NCBI RefSeq assembly: GCF_000092865.1
Contig: NC_014151.1
Coordinates: 2,542,001-2,606,000 of the forward strand
From: Cellulomonas flavigena DSM 20109
Lineage (GTDB): Bacteria; Actinomycetota; Actinomycetes; Actinomycetales; Cellulomonadaceae
Length of the DNA: 64,000 nucleotides
Direction: 5' to 3'
A program made the translations under genes and the position numbers. Under the pieces are notes generated by a model, which saw only the letters and a program-made list of their open reading frames with translations, was not told the DNA's origin and ran no database searches. Positions 46,916 to 57,749 of this stretch are shown here, piece after piece; position 1 is the stretch's first letter; every line of letters starts with the position of its first letter.

Positions 46916-47635
46916 ATGGACAACTCTAGCGGAGTCGGCGTCCTGGACAAGGCCGCGTCGGTGCTGAGCGCCCTGGAGGCCGGACCCGCGACCCTCGCAC
47001 AGCTGGTCGCCGCCACCCATCTTGCCCGCCCGACGGCCCATCGCCTCGCCGTTGCGCTCGAGCACCATCGTCTCGTGGCGCGCGACCTGCAGGGCAGGTT
47101 CGTCCTCGGACCGCGCCTGTCCGAGCTCGCCACGGCCGCCGGAGAGGACCGTCTGCTCGCCGCGGCCGGGCCGGTGCTGACGCTGCTGCGCGACCACACC
47201 GGCGAGAGCGCACAGCTCTACCGCCGGCAGGGCGACCAGCGCATCTGCGTCGCCGCGGCCGAGCGACCCATCGGGCTGCGGGACTCGATCCCGGTCGGAG
47301 CGACCCTGACGATGCAGGCGGGGTCCGCTGCCCAGGTGCTCCTCGCCTGGGAGGAGCCCGACCGGCTGCACCGCGGCCTGCAGGGCGCGAAGTTCACGGC
47401 GACGATCCTGTCCGGCGTCCGCCGCCGCGGCTGGGCCCAGTCCGTGTCGGAGCGCGAGGTCGGCGTGGCGTCGGTCTCGGCGCCGGTGCGTGGGCCCTCC
47501 GGACGGGTCGTCGCCGCCGTGTCGGTGTCGGGGCCGCTCGAGCGCCTCTCACGCCAGCCGGGTCGGCTGCACGCCGCGGCCGTGGTCTCCGCCGCGAACC
47601 GCCTCACCGAGGTCCTGCGCCGCACGGCCGACTGA
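46916..47635 (+). CDS. IclR-family transcriptional regulator (NdgR/LeuR-like)
   Basis: 239 residues from ATG at 46916. An N-terminal winged HTH (about 10-70; TLAQLVAATHLARPTAHRLA part) precedes an IclR effector domain with ERPIGLRDSIPVGATLTMQAGSAAQVLLA. Divergent placement against leuCD is the conserved setting of NdgR in Streptomyces and LtbR in corynebacteria, which control leucine (and in places tryptophan) synthesis. I leave the symbol blank because naming differs between genera. Confidence 0.92.
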   Translation: MDNSSGVGVLDKAASVLSALEAGPATLAQLVAATHLARPTAHRLAVALEHHRLVARDLQGRFVLGPRLSELATAAGEDRLLAAAGPVLTLLRDHTGESAQLYRRQGDQRICVAAAERPIGLRDSIPVGATLTMQAGSAAQVLLAWEEPDRLHRGLQGAKFTATILSGVRRRGWAQSVSEREVGVASVSAPVRGPSGRVVAAVSVSGPLERLSRQPGRLHAAAVVSAANRLTEVLRRTAD

Positions 47636-47657
47636 CCCCGAGGGGCACGTCCTCGGG

Positions 47658-47687
47658 GCCCGGGCGCCGCACGTCGGCCGCCCGGGC
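47658..47687 (+). terminator. Terminator after the IclR-type regulator
   Basis: Stem GCCCGGGCG (47658-47666) with CGCCCGGGC (47679-47687), extended inside by CCG/CGG. It lies 23 nt past the stop. The gap 47636-47822 has no gene. Confidence 0.6.
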
Positions 47688-47822
47688 TCCGTCGCGCCCG
47701 GCCGACGTCGGCCGCTCCCGACGCGTCGCCGGGCGCGGTCGGCCCGGGCGACGGAGGGGGGCGACGAGAGTGGGCACCGCAGGGGGACGACGCCGGGACG
47801 CCGCGCCGGACCGGTGGACGAC

Positions 47823-47855
47823 GAAGGCCCGGTCACCTGAGGTGACCGGGCCTTC
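47823..47855. terminator. Hairpin between the regulator and tRNA-Glu
   Basis: A perfect 15-bp stem (47823-47837 with 47841-47855, GAAGGCCCGGTCACC) with loop TGA, 5 nt from the tRNA-Glu 3' end. It can serve both the minus-strand tRNA transcript and read-through from the plus strand. Confidence 0.8.
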
Positions 47856-47859
47856 AACG

Positions 47860-47932
47860 TACCCCCGACCGGATTCGAACCGGCGCTACCGCCGTGAGAG
47901 GGCGGCGTGCTAGGCCGCTACACAACGGGGGC
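47860..47932 (-). tRNA. tRNA-Glu (anticodon CTC)
   Basis: 73 nt on the minus strand. Acceptor GCCCCCG pairs with CGGGGGT (G1-U72); the anticodon stem CCGCC/GGCGG encloses CTCTCAC, so anticodon CTC (GAG codons). The T-arm has GGTTCGAATCC and the discriminator is A. CCA is not encoded. It follows tRNA-Gln on the same strand, probably in one transcript. Confidence 0.95.
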
Positions 47933-48075
47933 CTTGCTCACGACCCGTGGGCCGCTTGCCGAGTGGATACTGTACCTGACGTTCGCCGAGAGTCGAAATC
48001 TCGCGGCTCCGACAGGACCGCCACCAGGGCGGACGCATCCGAGAAGCCACCCGGACCGAAGCTCGGGCGACGACG

Positions 48076-48147
48076 CTGGGGTACCAGGACTCGAACCTAG
48101 ACTAACTGAACCAGAATCAGTCGTGCTGCCAATTACACCATACCCCA
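48076..48147 (-). tRNA. tRNA-Gln (anticodon CTG)
   Basis: 72 nt on the minus strand. Acceptor TGGGGTA pairs with TACCCCA, discriminator G; the anticodon stem ACTGA/TCAGT encloses TTCTGGT, so anticodon CTG (CAG codons). The T-arm has GGTTCGAGTCC. U1-A72 is the usual glutamine identity feature. Confidence 0.95.
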
Positions 48148-48219
48148 AGGGCTGTGACTGACCGTGGGTCAGGGCACAACTCCAGCGGTACGCGTCCGGG
48201 GGACCCGTACCGGCCGTGA

Positions 48220-48250
48220 ACATTACCTGAGCCGAGGGGCCCGGGTCCAA
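48220..48250 (-). promoter_or_regulatory. Candidate promoter for tRNA-Gln/tRNA-Glu
   Basis: Minus strand: TTGGAC (48245-48250), 19-nt spacer, TAATGT (48220-48225). It lies about 73 nt before tRNA-Gln. The -10 is strong; the spacer is long. Confidence 0.45.
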
Positions 48251-48311
48251 CCGGTACCCGGTGGCACGGGTCACGTCCCGGCACCGCCCCGACGACGCGG
48301 AGGGCCCTGGC

Positions 48312-48770
48312 TCAGCGCGTGGGGATCTCACCGATCTCCGTCACGTCGTACCAGAGCAGGTCGCGCTCGTCGAGACGCTCGATCGCCGCCTCGTCGCCGC
48401 CGGCCGCCGCCGCCACGTCGCCCGCCGCGGCGGGCTCGTCGACGTGCACGCTCGCCATGCGGCTCGTGCCCACCTCGCAGGAGACCTCGACGGCCGAGGC
48501 CACCGGCGCGTCGTCGAGCAGGCGCACGGACGCGTCGGGCACGTCCGCCGCGACGACCACCCGCAGCGCCGGCGCCGTGGGGTCCGCGGCGAGCAGCAGC
48601 AGCGAGCCGTCGGCCGCGGCGGACTGCGCCGCGTACTCCCACCCCTCGTCGTCCTCGTCGGGCCAGAGCTCCCGGAGCGCCGGTGTCACCGCGTGACCGA
48701 CCCGCGGTGTGAGGACGACGGGAGACACGTGCTGGAGCTCGGCCAGGGTCACGGGCAGGTAGACGCGCAC
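48312..48770 (-). CDS. Conserved actinobacterial protein, DUF6912-like
   Basis: 152 residues, GTG start at 48770 with CAGACT exactly 6 nt upstream. It begins MRVYLPVTLAELQ and continues VVLTPRVGHAVTPALRELWP, the pattern I associate with DUF6912, a small actinobacterial family. No catalytic motif is seen. It lies 29 nt downstream of the CpaE-like gene but has its own -10-like box. Function unknown. Confidence 0.75.
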   Translation of the reverse strand: MRVYLPVTLAELQHVSPVVLTPRVGHAVTPALRELWPDEDDEGWEYAAQSAAADGSLLLLAADPTAPALRVVVAADVPDASVRLLDDAPVASAVEVSCEVGTSRMASVHVDEPAAAGDVAAAAGGDEAAIERLDERDLLWYDVTEIGEIPTR

Positions 48771-48799
48771 CGGGCCAGTCTGCCCCCCGCGAGGTCCGC

Positions 48800-50044
48800 T
48801 CAGCCCACCGGCACGCGCGCCGTCGGCGCGCCGGCGGCCACACCCGCCGCGACCTCCGCCGCCAGCGCGGCCAGGCTGCGTCGCGCGGGCGAGCCCGGCG
48901 CGACCTCCCGCAGGGCCCGCCCGTCGAGCATCGCGGCGTCCACGGCCGCGCGGTCCTCGGGCACCAGGAGGACGTCCTCGACGCCGGCGTAGCGGGCGAG
49001 CGCCGCCGCCACGGCCTCCCCCGGCCGCGCGCCCGCCACCGTCGGCCGCACCCGGTTGACGACGACGCGGCGTGCGTGCGCCAGGCCCCGGTCCGATGCG
49101 TCGGCCAGCGCCCGCACGAGGCGCTGGACCCCCACCGGGTCGGCGGCGCCGACCACGACGACGAGATCCGCCTGCTCCAGCGCGACGAGCGTGGCGGCGT
49201 TCCGGGCGGGTGCGCGCGTGTCATAGCTGAGCATCTCGTCCTGCTCGAGGCAGAACCCGGTGTCGACCACCGTGATGTCGGCGAGCTCCCGGGCGCGCGA
49301 GAGCACGAGCTCGAGCGAGCTCCCGGGCAGCTCGGGCCACCGGTCCGCGCGCGAGATCCCCGACAGCAGCCGCAGCTCGGGCAGCACGACGGGTGCGAGG
49401 CGTGCGAGCGTCGTCAGGTCGAGAGCACCCTGCCCGGCGGCACGCGCAGCGGCCGCGACGCCGGGGGCCTCGTCCAGCACGCCCAGCACCTGCGCCACCA
49501 CACCGCCGTACGTGTCGGCGTCGACCAGGAGCGTCGAGCGCTCGAGCGCCGCGAGCTCCGCGGCGAGGTTGACCGCCACGAACGTGCGGCCCGGCGCGCC
49601 CGTGGGCCCCCAGACCGCGACGGTCGCGCCCCGGCGCGTCGGCACCACGGGCGCCGGGGCCGCGGCCGGCTGTGCCGGGCCGTCCCCGAGCACGGCGAGC
49701 GCCTCGCGCACGACGTCAGGCACGTCACCGTCGCCCGTCACGTCGACGACGAGGTCCGCCCCGTGCGCGGTCAGCCGCTCGGCCAGCCAGGGCCGCGCCG
49801 GGTCGCCGAGGCCCATCACGCGTACGCCGCAGCGGTGCAGCACCGCCACGGCCTCACGGTCGAGCCGGTCGAGGTCACCGGAGACCACCGCGAGTCCGCC
49901 CAGGCCCGCCTCCGCCGCCGCGAGCAGCTCGGTCAGATCCGCGCACCGCCGCGTCACGGACAGCCGCCCGCCCGAACCCTCGACGGCCTCCACGATCGCG
50001 GACTCCGCGGCCCCCTGGACCGCGCACAGCACCCCGACACCCAC
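48800..50044 (-). CDS. CpaE-like MinD/ParA-family ATPase with altered P-loop
   Basis: 414 residues from GTG at 50044. An N-terminal receiver-like or degenerate domain (about 1-118) precedes a MinD-type domain: VAVWGPTGAPGRTFVAVNLA (P-loop 146-155), STLLVDADTYGG (Walker A' Asp region), ITVVDTGFCL, and VVVNRVRP. In the P-loop, Arg153 replaces the catalytic Lys of GKT. CpaE-type ATPases localise Tad/Flp pilus machinery. It starts 1 nt after the SAF gene. No TadA/CpaF, TadB, TadC or pilin gene is in the window, so the partner machinery is missing or remote. Confidence 0.8.
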   Translation of the reverse strand: MGVGVLCAVQGAAESAIVEAVEGSGGRLSVTRRCADLTELLAAAEAGLGGLAVVSGDLDRLDREAVAVLHRCGVRVMGLGDPARPWLAERLTAHGADLVVDVTGDGDVPDVVREALAVLGDGPAQPAAAPAPVVPTRRGATVAVWGPTGAPGRTFVAVNLAAELAALERSTLLVDADTYGGVVAQVLGVLDEAPGVAAAARAAGQGALDLTTLARLAPVVLPELRLLSGISRADRWPELPGSSLELVLSRARELADITVVDTGFCLEQDEMLSYDTRAPARNAATLVALEQADLVVVVGAADPVGVQRLVRALADASDRGLAHARRVVVNRVRPTVAGARPGEAVAAALARYAGVEDVLLVPEDRAAVDAAMLDGRALREVAPGSPARRSLAALAAEVAAGVAAGAPTARVPVG

Positions 50045-50045
50045 C

Positions 50046-50711
50046 TCAGGCCCCCGGCACCGGGACGAGATCCACCGTGCCGCGGCCGGCGAGCGCGCCG
50101 AGCACGGTGGGCAGGTCGTCGACCGGGACCAGCACGTGCGCCGTGCGTGCCCCACCGCTCGCGAACGCGCCGTCGGGGCTGCTGAGCTCGGCCACCGTCA
50201 GGCCCGCGGCCAGCTCCCGCGGTACCGCGTCCCCGCCCGGCTCGGTGGCGCCTTCGGTCGGGGGCTCGGGCGTGAACCACAGGTCGACCCTCGAGCCCGC
50301 CTGCAGGCCGCTCGGCGCCGGGCCGGACAGCGCGACGGGGACCGCCCGGACGTCGAGGTCCGTCGCGTCGCCCACGGCTGCGACCGGCACGAGCTCACCC
50401 GCCCCGACCGTGCGCAGCAGCACCGCACCGTCGGGCAGCGGCTCGTCGGCGCGCAGGTAGCCGTCGACGCGGTCCGCGAGCCGGACGTCGGCCACGACGA
50501 GCGCCGCGGACGAGAGCGCCGCTCCCGGGACGAGCACGTCGCGCGCGACGTAGACCGGCACGGTGCGCTGGGCCGTCGTCACCGCCCAGCTCCCCAGCAC
50601 GACGGACGACGCGATCAGGGCGATCCCGACGAGCAGGCGGGGGTCGCGCCACCCGGGGCGGCGCAGGCGCGCCGCCGTCGGGGCGGGCAGGTCGAGCACG
50701 GTGGTGTCCAC
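50046..50711 (-). CDS. SAF-domain membrane protein (CpaB/RcpC-like)
   Basis: 221 residues from GTG at 50711. A short cytoplasmic head (DLPAPTAARLRRPGWRDPR) precedes one membrane helix (about 26-44), then an extracytoplasmic SAF domain (VPVYVARDVLVPGAALSSAALVVADVRL part, about 50-110) and a CpaB-type C-terminal region with VDLWFTPEP. SAF domains of CpaB/RcpC sit under the outer pilus channel in Gram-negatives; in Actinobacteria their role is less clear. Coupled to the CpaE-like gene. Confidence 0.82.
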   Translation of the reverse strand: MDTTVLDLPAPTAARLRRPGWRDPRLLVGIALIASSVVLGSWAVTTAQRTVPVYVARDVLVPGAALSSAALVVADVRLADRVDGYLRADEPLPDGAVLLRTVGAGELVPVAAVGDATDLDVRAVPVALSGPAPSGLQAGSRVDLWFTPEPPTEGATEPGGDAVPRELAAGLTVAELSSPDGAFASGGARTAHVLVPVDDLPTVLGALAGRGTVDLVPVPGA

Positions 50712-50893
50712 GAGAAGGCTCCTGGTCGACGAGGACGGCGGGCGGGAGGTCGTGACCGCCGGCGGCGCTGCCGCGACCCGGCGAGGTCTCCCCCGACGGG
50801 ACGAGTGTGGCGTGCGACGGTGGTCCGTGCGGCGGGTGCGCGTCGACCTGTGGACAACCGCACCGGCGCGACGTGCCGTGGAAGACTGCAGCC

Positions 50894-51118
50894 ATGGCAC
50901 CGAGGTTCCTGACGCTCGCCGACGTGTCCGAGATCCTCAACATCTCGGCGCCCCAGGCGTACGCGCTCGTCCGCTCCGGCGACCTGCCGGCGATCCAGAT
51001 CGGCGGGCGGATGCAGTGGCGCGTCGAGGCGAGCGAGCTCGAGCGGTACATCGAGCGCATGTACGCGGAGACACGCGCGCGCAACGCGCAGGGCGCGGTC
51101 TCCGACGGCACCGTCTGA
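50894..51118 (+). CDS. Small helix-turn-helix protein (excisionase/BldC-like)
   Basis: 74 residues from ATG at 50894. It is almost all MerR/excisionase-type HTH: FLTLADVSEILNISAPQAYALVRSGDLPAIQIGGRMQWRV (split here as one domain, about 4-43), with an acidic/basic helical tail. Such proteins act as small DNA-binding regulators or DNA-bending factors. It diverges from the SAF-CpaE pair, which it may control. No integrase or att site is nearby, so a phage excisionase is unlikely. Confidence 0.85.
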   Translation: MAPRFLTLADVSEILNISAPQAYALVRSGDLPAIQIGGRMQWRVEASELERYIERMYAETRARNAQGAVSDGTV

Positions 51119-51162
51119 GCCGTCGTCGACCCTGCCGACGCGACCGCGTCCGGCGCGGGGCG

Positions 51163-51747
51163 TCATCGCGACACCACCGCGAGCAGGGCGTGGAACGGCA
51201 CGCTGACGGTGCGCCCCGCGGGCGCCTCGGGGGTGACGTCCACGTGGTCGGCCCCCACCCGGTCGAGCCGCCCGGTGACGACGCCGACGTCGGTGCGCAC
51301 GCAGACCACGACCCTGTCGCGCGCGAGGGCGCGCAGCACGTGCCCGAGCCCGAGCGCAGACTCCAGGCGCCCTGCGGGAGGGGCGACCCTCGGGCCCAGG
51401 CCCTCGACGGTGCGGATCGCCCGGGTCGGCACCACCGCGCGGCGCCCGCCGCCGAGGTCGAGCAGCACCCACTGCGCGGCGGCCTCGGACACGACGCCGG
51501 CGAACGGCTCCTCGGGGGCCACCACGACGCGCACACGAGCGCCGACCGCCCCCCGGAGCCGGTCGGCGAGGTTGACCCGCGCCCGCTCGGCGCGCGTCAG
51601 CTCGGCGACGTCCCACCGGGCCTCGTCGGCTCGCCCGGCGGCCAGCTGCGCCTCAATGTCGGCGAACAGGTGCTCCCACCGACGACCGGGCGTCGGAGGT
51701 ATCACCGCGTAGCCCTCGCCACTCACTGAACGGACACTACTGGACAT
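51163..51747 (-). CDS. Unknown protein that looks like two tandem Sm-like barrels
   Basis: 194 residues from ATG at 51747 (an in-frame GTG at 51756 is an alternative). After a helical lead (LFADIEAQLAAGRADEAR) come two similar beta-rich stretches: about 83-130 (VRVVVAPEEPFAGVVSEAAA ... VPTRAIRTVEG) and about 145-193 (VVCVRTDVGVVTGRLDRVGA ... VPFHALLAVVS). Both follow the Sm-fold rhythm of a bent strand with G-x-(V/L), an Asp/Ala turn and a final V-P-x-x-A-(I/L) strand. I do not recognise a named family. RNA binding is a guess from this pattern. Confidence 0.6.
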   Translation of the reverse strand: MSSSVRSVSGEGYAVIPPTPGRRWEHLFADIEAQLAAGRADEARWDVAELTRAERARVNLADRLRGAVGARVRVVVAPEEPFAGVVSEAAAQWVLLDLGGGRRAVVPTRAIRTVEGLGPRVAPPAGRLESALGLGHVLRALARDRVVVCVRTDVGVVTGRLDRVGADHVDVTPEAPAGRTVSVPFHALLAVVSR

Positions 51748-51765
51748 ACCGGCCACGCTCGACTA

Positions 51766-51775
51766 CACCTAGGTG
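51766..51775. promoter_or_regulatory. Palindrome CACCTAGGTG in a divergent gap
   Basis: A perfect 10-bp palindrome lies 19 nt from the minus-strand start at 51747 and 47 nt before the LysM gene. Its position between two divergent starts fits an operator, but no regulator is known. Confidence 0.3.
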
Positions 51776-51822
51776 CACCCGTCGTCATCAAACAACATCC
51801 AACTGCATCATCGAGGAGCATC

Positions 51823-52752
51823 GTGACCGACCTGCCGCCGCCCCGCCCGCCGCGCTCACCGCGTCCCGTCGCCGCCGCCGCCGGTCTCGTCGTGGCGGGT
51901 GCGATCGCCCTCGTCGTCGCCGGAGCACTCGGTCTGTGGCTCGCGGACCACGTCGCGTCGACCCGGCTGTGGCGGGTCGAGGACGTGGTCGGGCCGCTCG
52001 TCGTCACCGCCGGAGTGCTCGCCGCGACGTGGGCGGGCGTCTCGGCGCTCGTCGCGGGACTGTGCGCGGCGGTGCGCGCGACGGGCGGCGCGTGGCGCGC
52101 CGGCGAGAGCGCCGTGCAGCGCTGGGCCCCCGGCCTCGTGCGACGTGCGCTGGCGGTCGCCGTCGCAGCCGGGGTCGGGCTGACCGGTGCGGCCGGCGCG
52201 CACGCGACGACGCTCGACGCTCCTTCACCTGCCGCGTCCGTCATCGTGGACCTCGGCTGGGCGCCGACGCAGGGCGACCCCCTGCACGTCGACGCAGCAC
52301 CCGGCGTGACACCGACAGCGAGCTCGGCAGCCACCCCGACAGCGACACCGACGCCGGACGTCGAGCCGGCCGCCGCCCTCGGTGCGCCGGCGCCGACGCC
52401 CGACGACCGGACCACCGTCGGTACCGCCGCACCGACGACCAGTGCCCCGGCCGCGGTCGCGCCCGCCGTCGCTGGGGCGGCGACGGTCCCCGTCTCCGCC
52501 CCCGTACCCCCACCCGAGACGGCGCCACCGCCGACGGCCGACGCACCGGTCGGCACCGTGGAGGTGCGTGCCGGTGACAGCCTGTGGGGACTGGCGGCAC
52601 GTTCGCTCGGCCCCGGGGCGACCGATGCGCAGATCGCCGCGGAGTGGCCCCGCTGGTACGCCGCCAACGCCTCGACGATCGGCCCCGACCCCGACGTGCT
52701 GCTCCCCGGCCAGGTGCTGGTGGTCCCGACGGCGGACGGGAGCGCGCGATGA
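51823..52752 (+). CDS. LysM-domain membrane protein
   Basis: 309 residues, GTG with a GAGGAG Shine-Dalgarno. Two hydrophobic helices (about 17-41 and 57-82) and a third near 108-127 precede a Pro/Ala/Thr-rich linker (about 135-240) and a C-terminal LysM domain (about 245-305; VEVRAGDSLWGLAARSLG ... LLPGQVLVVP). LysM binds N-acetylglucosamine polymers, so the C-terminus should lie in the cell wall. It overlaps the next gene by 4 nt (ATGA). The long linker suits wall spanning. Function beyond wall binding is unknown. Confidence 0.85.
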   Translation: MTDLPPPRPPRSPRPVAAAAGLVVAGAIALVVAGALGLWLADHVASTRLWRVEDVVGPLVVTAGVLAATWAGVSALVAGLCAAVRATGGAWRAGESAVQRWAPGLVRRALAVAVAAGVGLTGAAGAHATTLDAPSPAASVIVDLGWAPTQGDPLHVDAAPGVTPTASSAATPTATPTPDVEPAAALGAPAPTPDDRTTVGTAAPTTSAPAAVAPAVAGAATVPVSAPVPPPETAPPPTADAPVGTVEVRAGDSLWGLAARSLGPGATDAQIAAEWPRWYAANASTIGPDPDVLLPGQVLVVPTADGSAR

Positions 52753-53411
52753 CCACGCTCCCCCAGGACGACGAGGTCGACGCCTCGGTCGTCGAGGACA
52801 CGGTCGCCCGGCTCGAGGTCGTCCCCGACCCTCCGGCCGGTGGCGTCCGGCACCTCGCCGCGGTCCCGGAGACCGCGCCCGTCGCGGACGACGAGCGCGC
52901 ACGAGCACCGGAGCCACGTCCGCGGCTGCGCCTCGTCCCGGCGCCCACCCCGCTGCGTGCCGTCCCGGCCCCGGCCCCCGCGACCCCGCCCCTGCTGCGC
53001 GTCCGCGCGCGGCGCTCCTCGGCGCCCGACGGGTGGCACGTCGTCGGTGGCGAGGATCGCGACGACGAGCGCGGCGCCGCCCCCGTCACCGACGCCGGCA
53101 GGTTCGCGCACGGGGTGGGGCTCGCGTGCGTGGAGGTCGTCCTGGGCCGGCGTCCCGCGGCGCAGCTCGCGCGGTGGGTCGCACCGCACGTGCTGGACTC
53201 GCTGCAGGAGAGCGCCGACCTCGTGCGCCGCGCGGGGGTCCTGACGCACGCCCGCCGGCCCGCCGCACGACGTGTGCGGGTGTGCCCCGTGGACCGCCAC
53301 ACCGCCGAGGTCTGCCTGGTGGTGGACGACGGTGTACGTGTGCGGGCGGTGGCGCTGCGGCTCGAGGCTCACCGCGGCGCATGGCGCGTCACCACGCTGG
53401 AGATCGGCTGA
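52749..53411 (+). CDS. Rv3235-like (DUF6459) protein
   Basis: 220 residues from ATG at 52749. The first 110 residues are acidic and Pro/Ala-rich; the C-terminal domain (about 115-220) has FAHGVGLACVEVVLGRRPAAQLARWV, VRVCPVDRHTAEVCLVVDDGVRVRAVALRLE and WRVTTLEIG, which I recognise as the Rv3235 family found near secA in Actinobacteria. No catalytic residues are apparent. It is translationally coupled to the LysM protein, so the two probably work together. Convergent with secA. Confidence 0.75.
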   Translation: MTTLPQDDEVDASVVEDTVARLEVVPDPPAGGVRHLAAVPETAPVADDERARAPEPRPRLRLVPAPTPLRAVPAPAPATPPLLRVRARRSSAPDGWHVVGGEDRDDERGAAPVTDAGRFAHGVGLACVEVVLGRRPAAQLARWVAPHVLDSLQESADLVRRAGVLTHARRPAARRVRVCPVDRHTAEVCLVVDDGVRVRAVALRLEAHRGAWRVTTLEIG

Positions 53412-53420
53412 GCCTCACCG

Positions 53421-53468
53421 CACGACGCCGCGGCCCCCGTGACGTGGTCACGGGGCCGCGGCGTCGTG
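53421..53468. terminator. Bidirectional terminator between the Rv3235-like gene and secA
   Basis: A 22-bp stem with one bulged C (53421-53443 with 53447-53468) and loop GTG, only 17 nt from the secA stop. It is long and GC-rich and placed between convergent genes. Confidence 0.88.
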
Positions 53469-53485
53469 CGGGTCGCCGACCTGCG

Positions 53486-56287
<2,802 letters not shown>

Positions 56288-56407
56288 GCAACTCTCCCGA
56301 CGTCGTTGGCGCCCGTCCGCTCGCGGCGTCGGGGCGGTGCGTGTCGCCCGACCGCTCGGCCGGGCCCGACCATCGTAGGCGAGCCGCGGGACCGACGTGG
56401 CCGCTGC

Positions 56408-57694
56408 TCAGGCTCCGGGCGGCACGACCTCGACCGCGAGCGCGCGCGCGAGGTCACCCGCGGCGTCCCCGCCGACCAGGACGTCCTGGAGGCCGAGCCA
56501 CGCGGCGACCTCTGCGAGCTCGGCGGCGAGCTCGTGGGCGACCTCGGCGTCGGACGGCGCACCGGTCAGGGGGTCGCCCGCGGGCCCGGGGGCCCGGTGC
56601 GCAGCGTGCACGCGCAGGACACCGCCGCGCCGGTCCGCCTTGAGGTCGACGAGCGCGACCAGCCGCTCCCCCAGCAGGAACGGCAGCACGTAGTACCCCC
56701 ACACGCGCTGCGCCGCGGGCACGTAGATCTCGAGGCGGTAGCGCAGTCCGAAGAGCTGCTCGGTGCGCGTGCGCTCCCACACGAGCGGGTCGAACGGGCT
56801 CAGCAGGGCGCGGCCCTGCGCACGGCGCGGGACCGCGGCGTCCCGGTGCCGGTACAGCGGACCGCGCCACCCCGTGACCTCCACGGGCTCGAGCACGCCG
56901 TCCTCGACGAGCTCGGCCACGGCGGTGCGGGTCGGCTCGACGCCGGTCCGCCAGTGGTCGGCCAGGCACCGCAGGCCGGCGACGCCGTGCGCCCGCGCCG
57001 CGATCTCGGTCAGCCGGCGGCGCGCCGTGCGCTCGTCGGCGGGCGGCGCCGCGAGCACCTCACGGGGCAGTGCCCGGTCGGGCAGGTCGAAGCGCCGCTC
57101 GAACTGCGCGTTCCGCCCCGCCGTCGTGAGCTCGCCGACGTAGAAGAGGTACTCCAGGGCGTGCCTGGCCTCGGTCCACGACCAGCCCCACGCGTCGGTG
57201 CGACGCGCCGGGCCCCCGAGCAGCTCCTGCGCCTCGCGCGCCGTGACGGGCCCGTGCTGCTCGACGACCTCCCACGCGGCCGCGACCTGCGGGGACCGCC
57301 CGACGGGCACGCCGTCGAGGCAGTCGCCCCGCCGCTCGACCCGGGCCCGGTTCGCCGCGTGCTTGAAGGCGAGGTCGCGGAACGTCGCCGGCGGGACGAG
57401 GGACGCCTCGTGGGCCCACGTCTCGACGAGCCGCCGCGGCGCCCTGCCCGTCGCGCGGTCGAGCGCGGTCACGTCCCACGCACCGCTCCGCGAGTACACG
57501 GGCACGAGGTGCGCACGCGCCAGGACGTTGACCGAGTCGACCTGCAGCAGGCCGAGTCTGTCGACGACGCGCTGCAGCTCCCGGGCGCCTCCGGGTCCCG
57601 GGCGCACGGGGCGGCGCCGGTCCAGGCCTGCGGCGCGCAACGCCGCGCGGCGCGCCTGCGACCGGGTCAGCCTCTGCCGAGGGGTGTCGACCAT
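56408..57694 (-). CDS. Winged-helix DNA glycosylase, YcaQ/AlkX family
   Basis: 428 residues from ATG at 57694, with CAGGAT 6 nt upstream. LGLLQVDSVNVLARAH carries the QxD catalytic pair (Gln51, Asp53) that marks YcaQ rather than the QxQ of AlkZ. RLVETWAHEASLVP and the C-terminal DPLVWERTRTEQLFGLRYRLE are other family blocks. YcaQ removes bulky and interstrand cross-linked bases. It lies between secA and a xylanase gene, an unusual place, on the same strand 55 nt after the xylanase. Confidence 0.88.
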   Translation of the reverse strand: MVDTPRQRLTRSQARRAALRAAGLDRRRPVRPGPGGARELQRVVDRLGLLQVDSVNVLARAHLVPVYSRSGAWDVTALDRATGRAPRRLVETWAHEASLVPPATFRDLAFKHAANRARVERRGDCLDGVPVGRSPQVAAAWEVVEQHGPVTAREAQELLGGPARRTDAWGWSWTEARHALEYLFYVGELTTAGRNAQFERRFDLPDRALPREVLAAPPADERTARRRLTEIAARAHGVAGLRCLADHWRTGVEPTRTAVAELVEDGVLEPVEVTGWRGPLYRHRDAAVPRRAQGRALLSPFDPLVWERTRTEQLFGLRYRLEIYVPAAQRVWGYYVLPFLLGERLVALVDLKADRRGGVLRVHAAHRAPGPAGDPLTGAPSDAEVAHELAAELAEVAAWLGLQDVLVGGDAAGDLARALAVEVVPPGA

Positions 57695-57749
57695 GAGCCG
57701 ATCCTGCCCGCGCCCTCCGACACCCGGCGGACGGCGAGCGCGCCGCACG

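Noticed and set aside
44615..47371. A minus-strand frame of over 900 codons across leuCD
   Set aside because: It overlaps leuC, leuD and the regulator in other frames and shows only low-complexity basic sequence.
50894..51118. Phage or plasmid excisionase
   Set aside because: The HTH resembles excisionases, but there is no integrase, att repeat or other mobile gene nearby, and small HTH proteins of this type are common chromosomal regulators in Actinobacteria.
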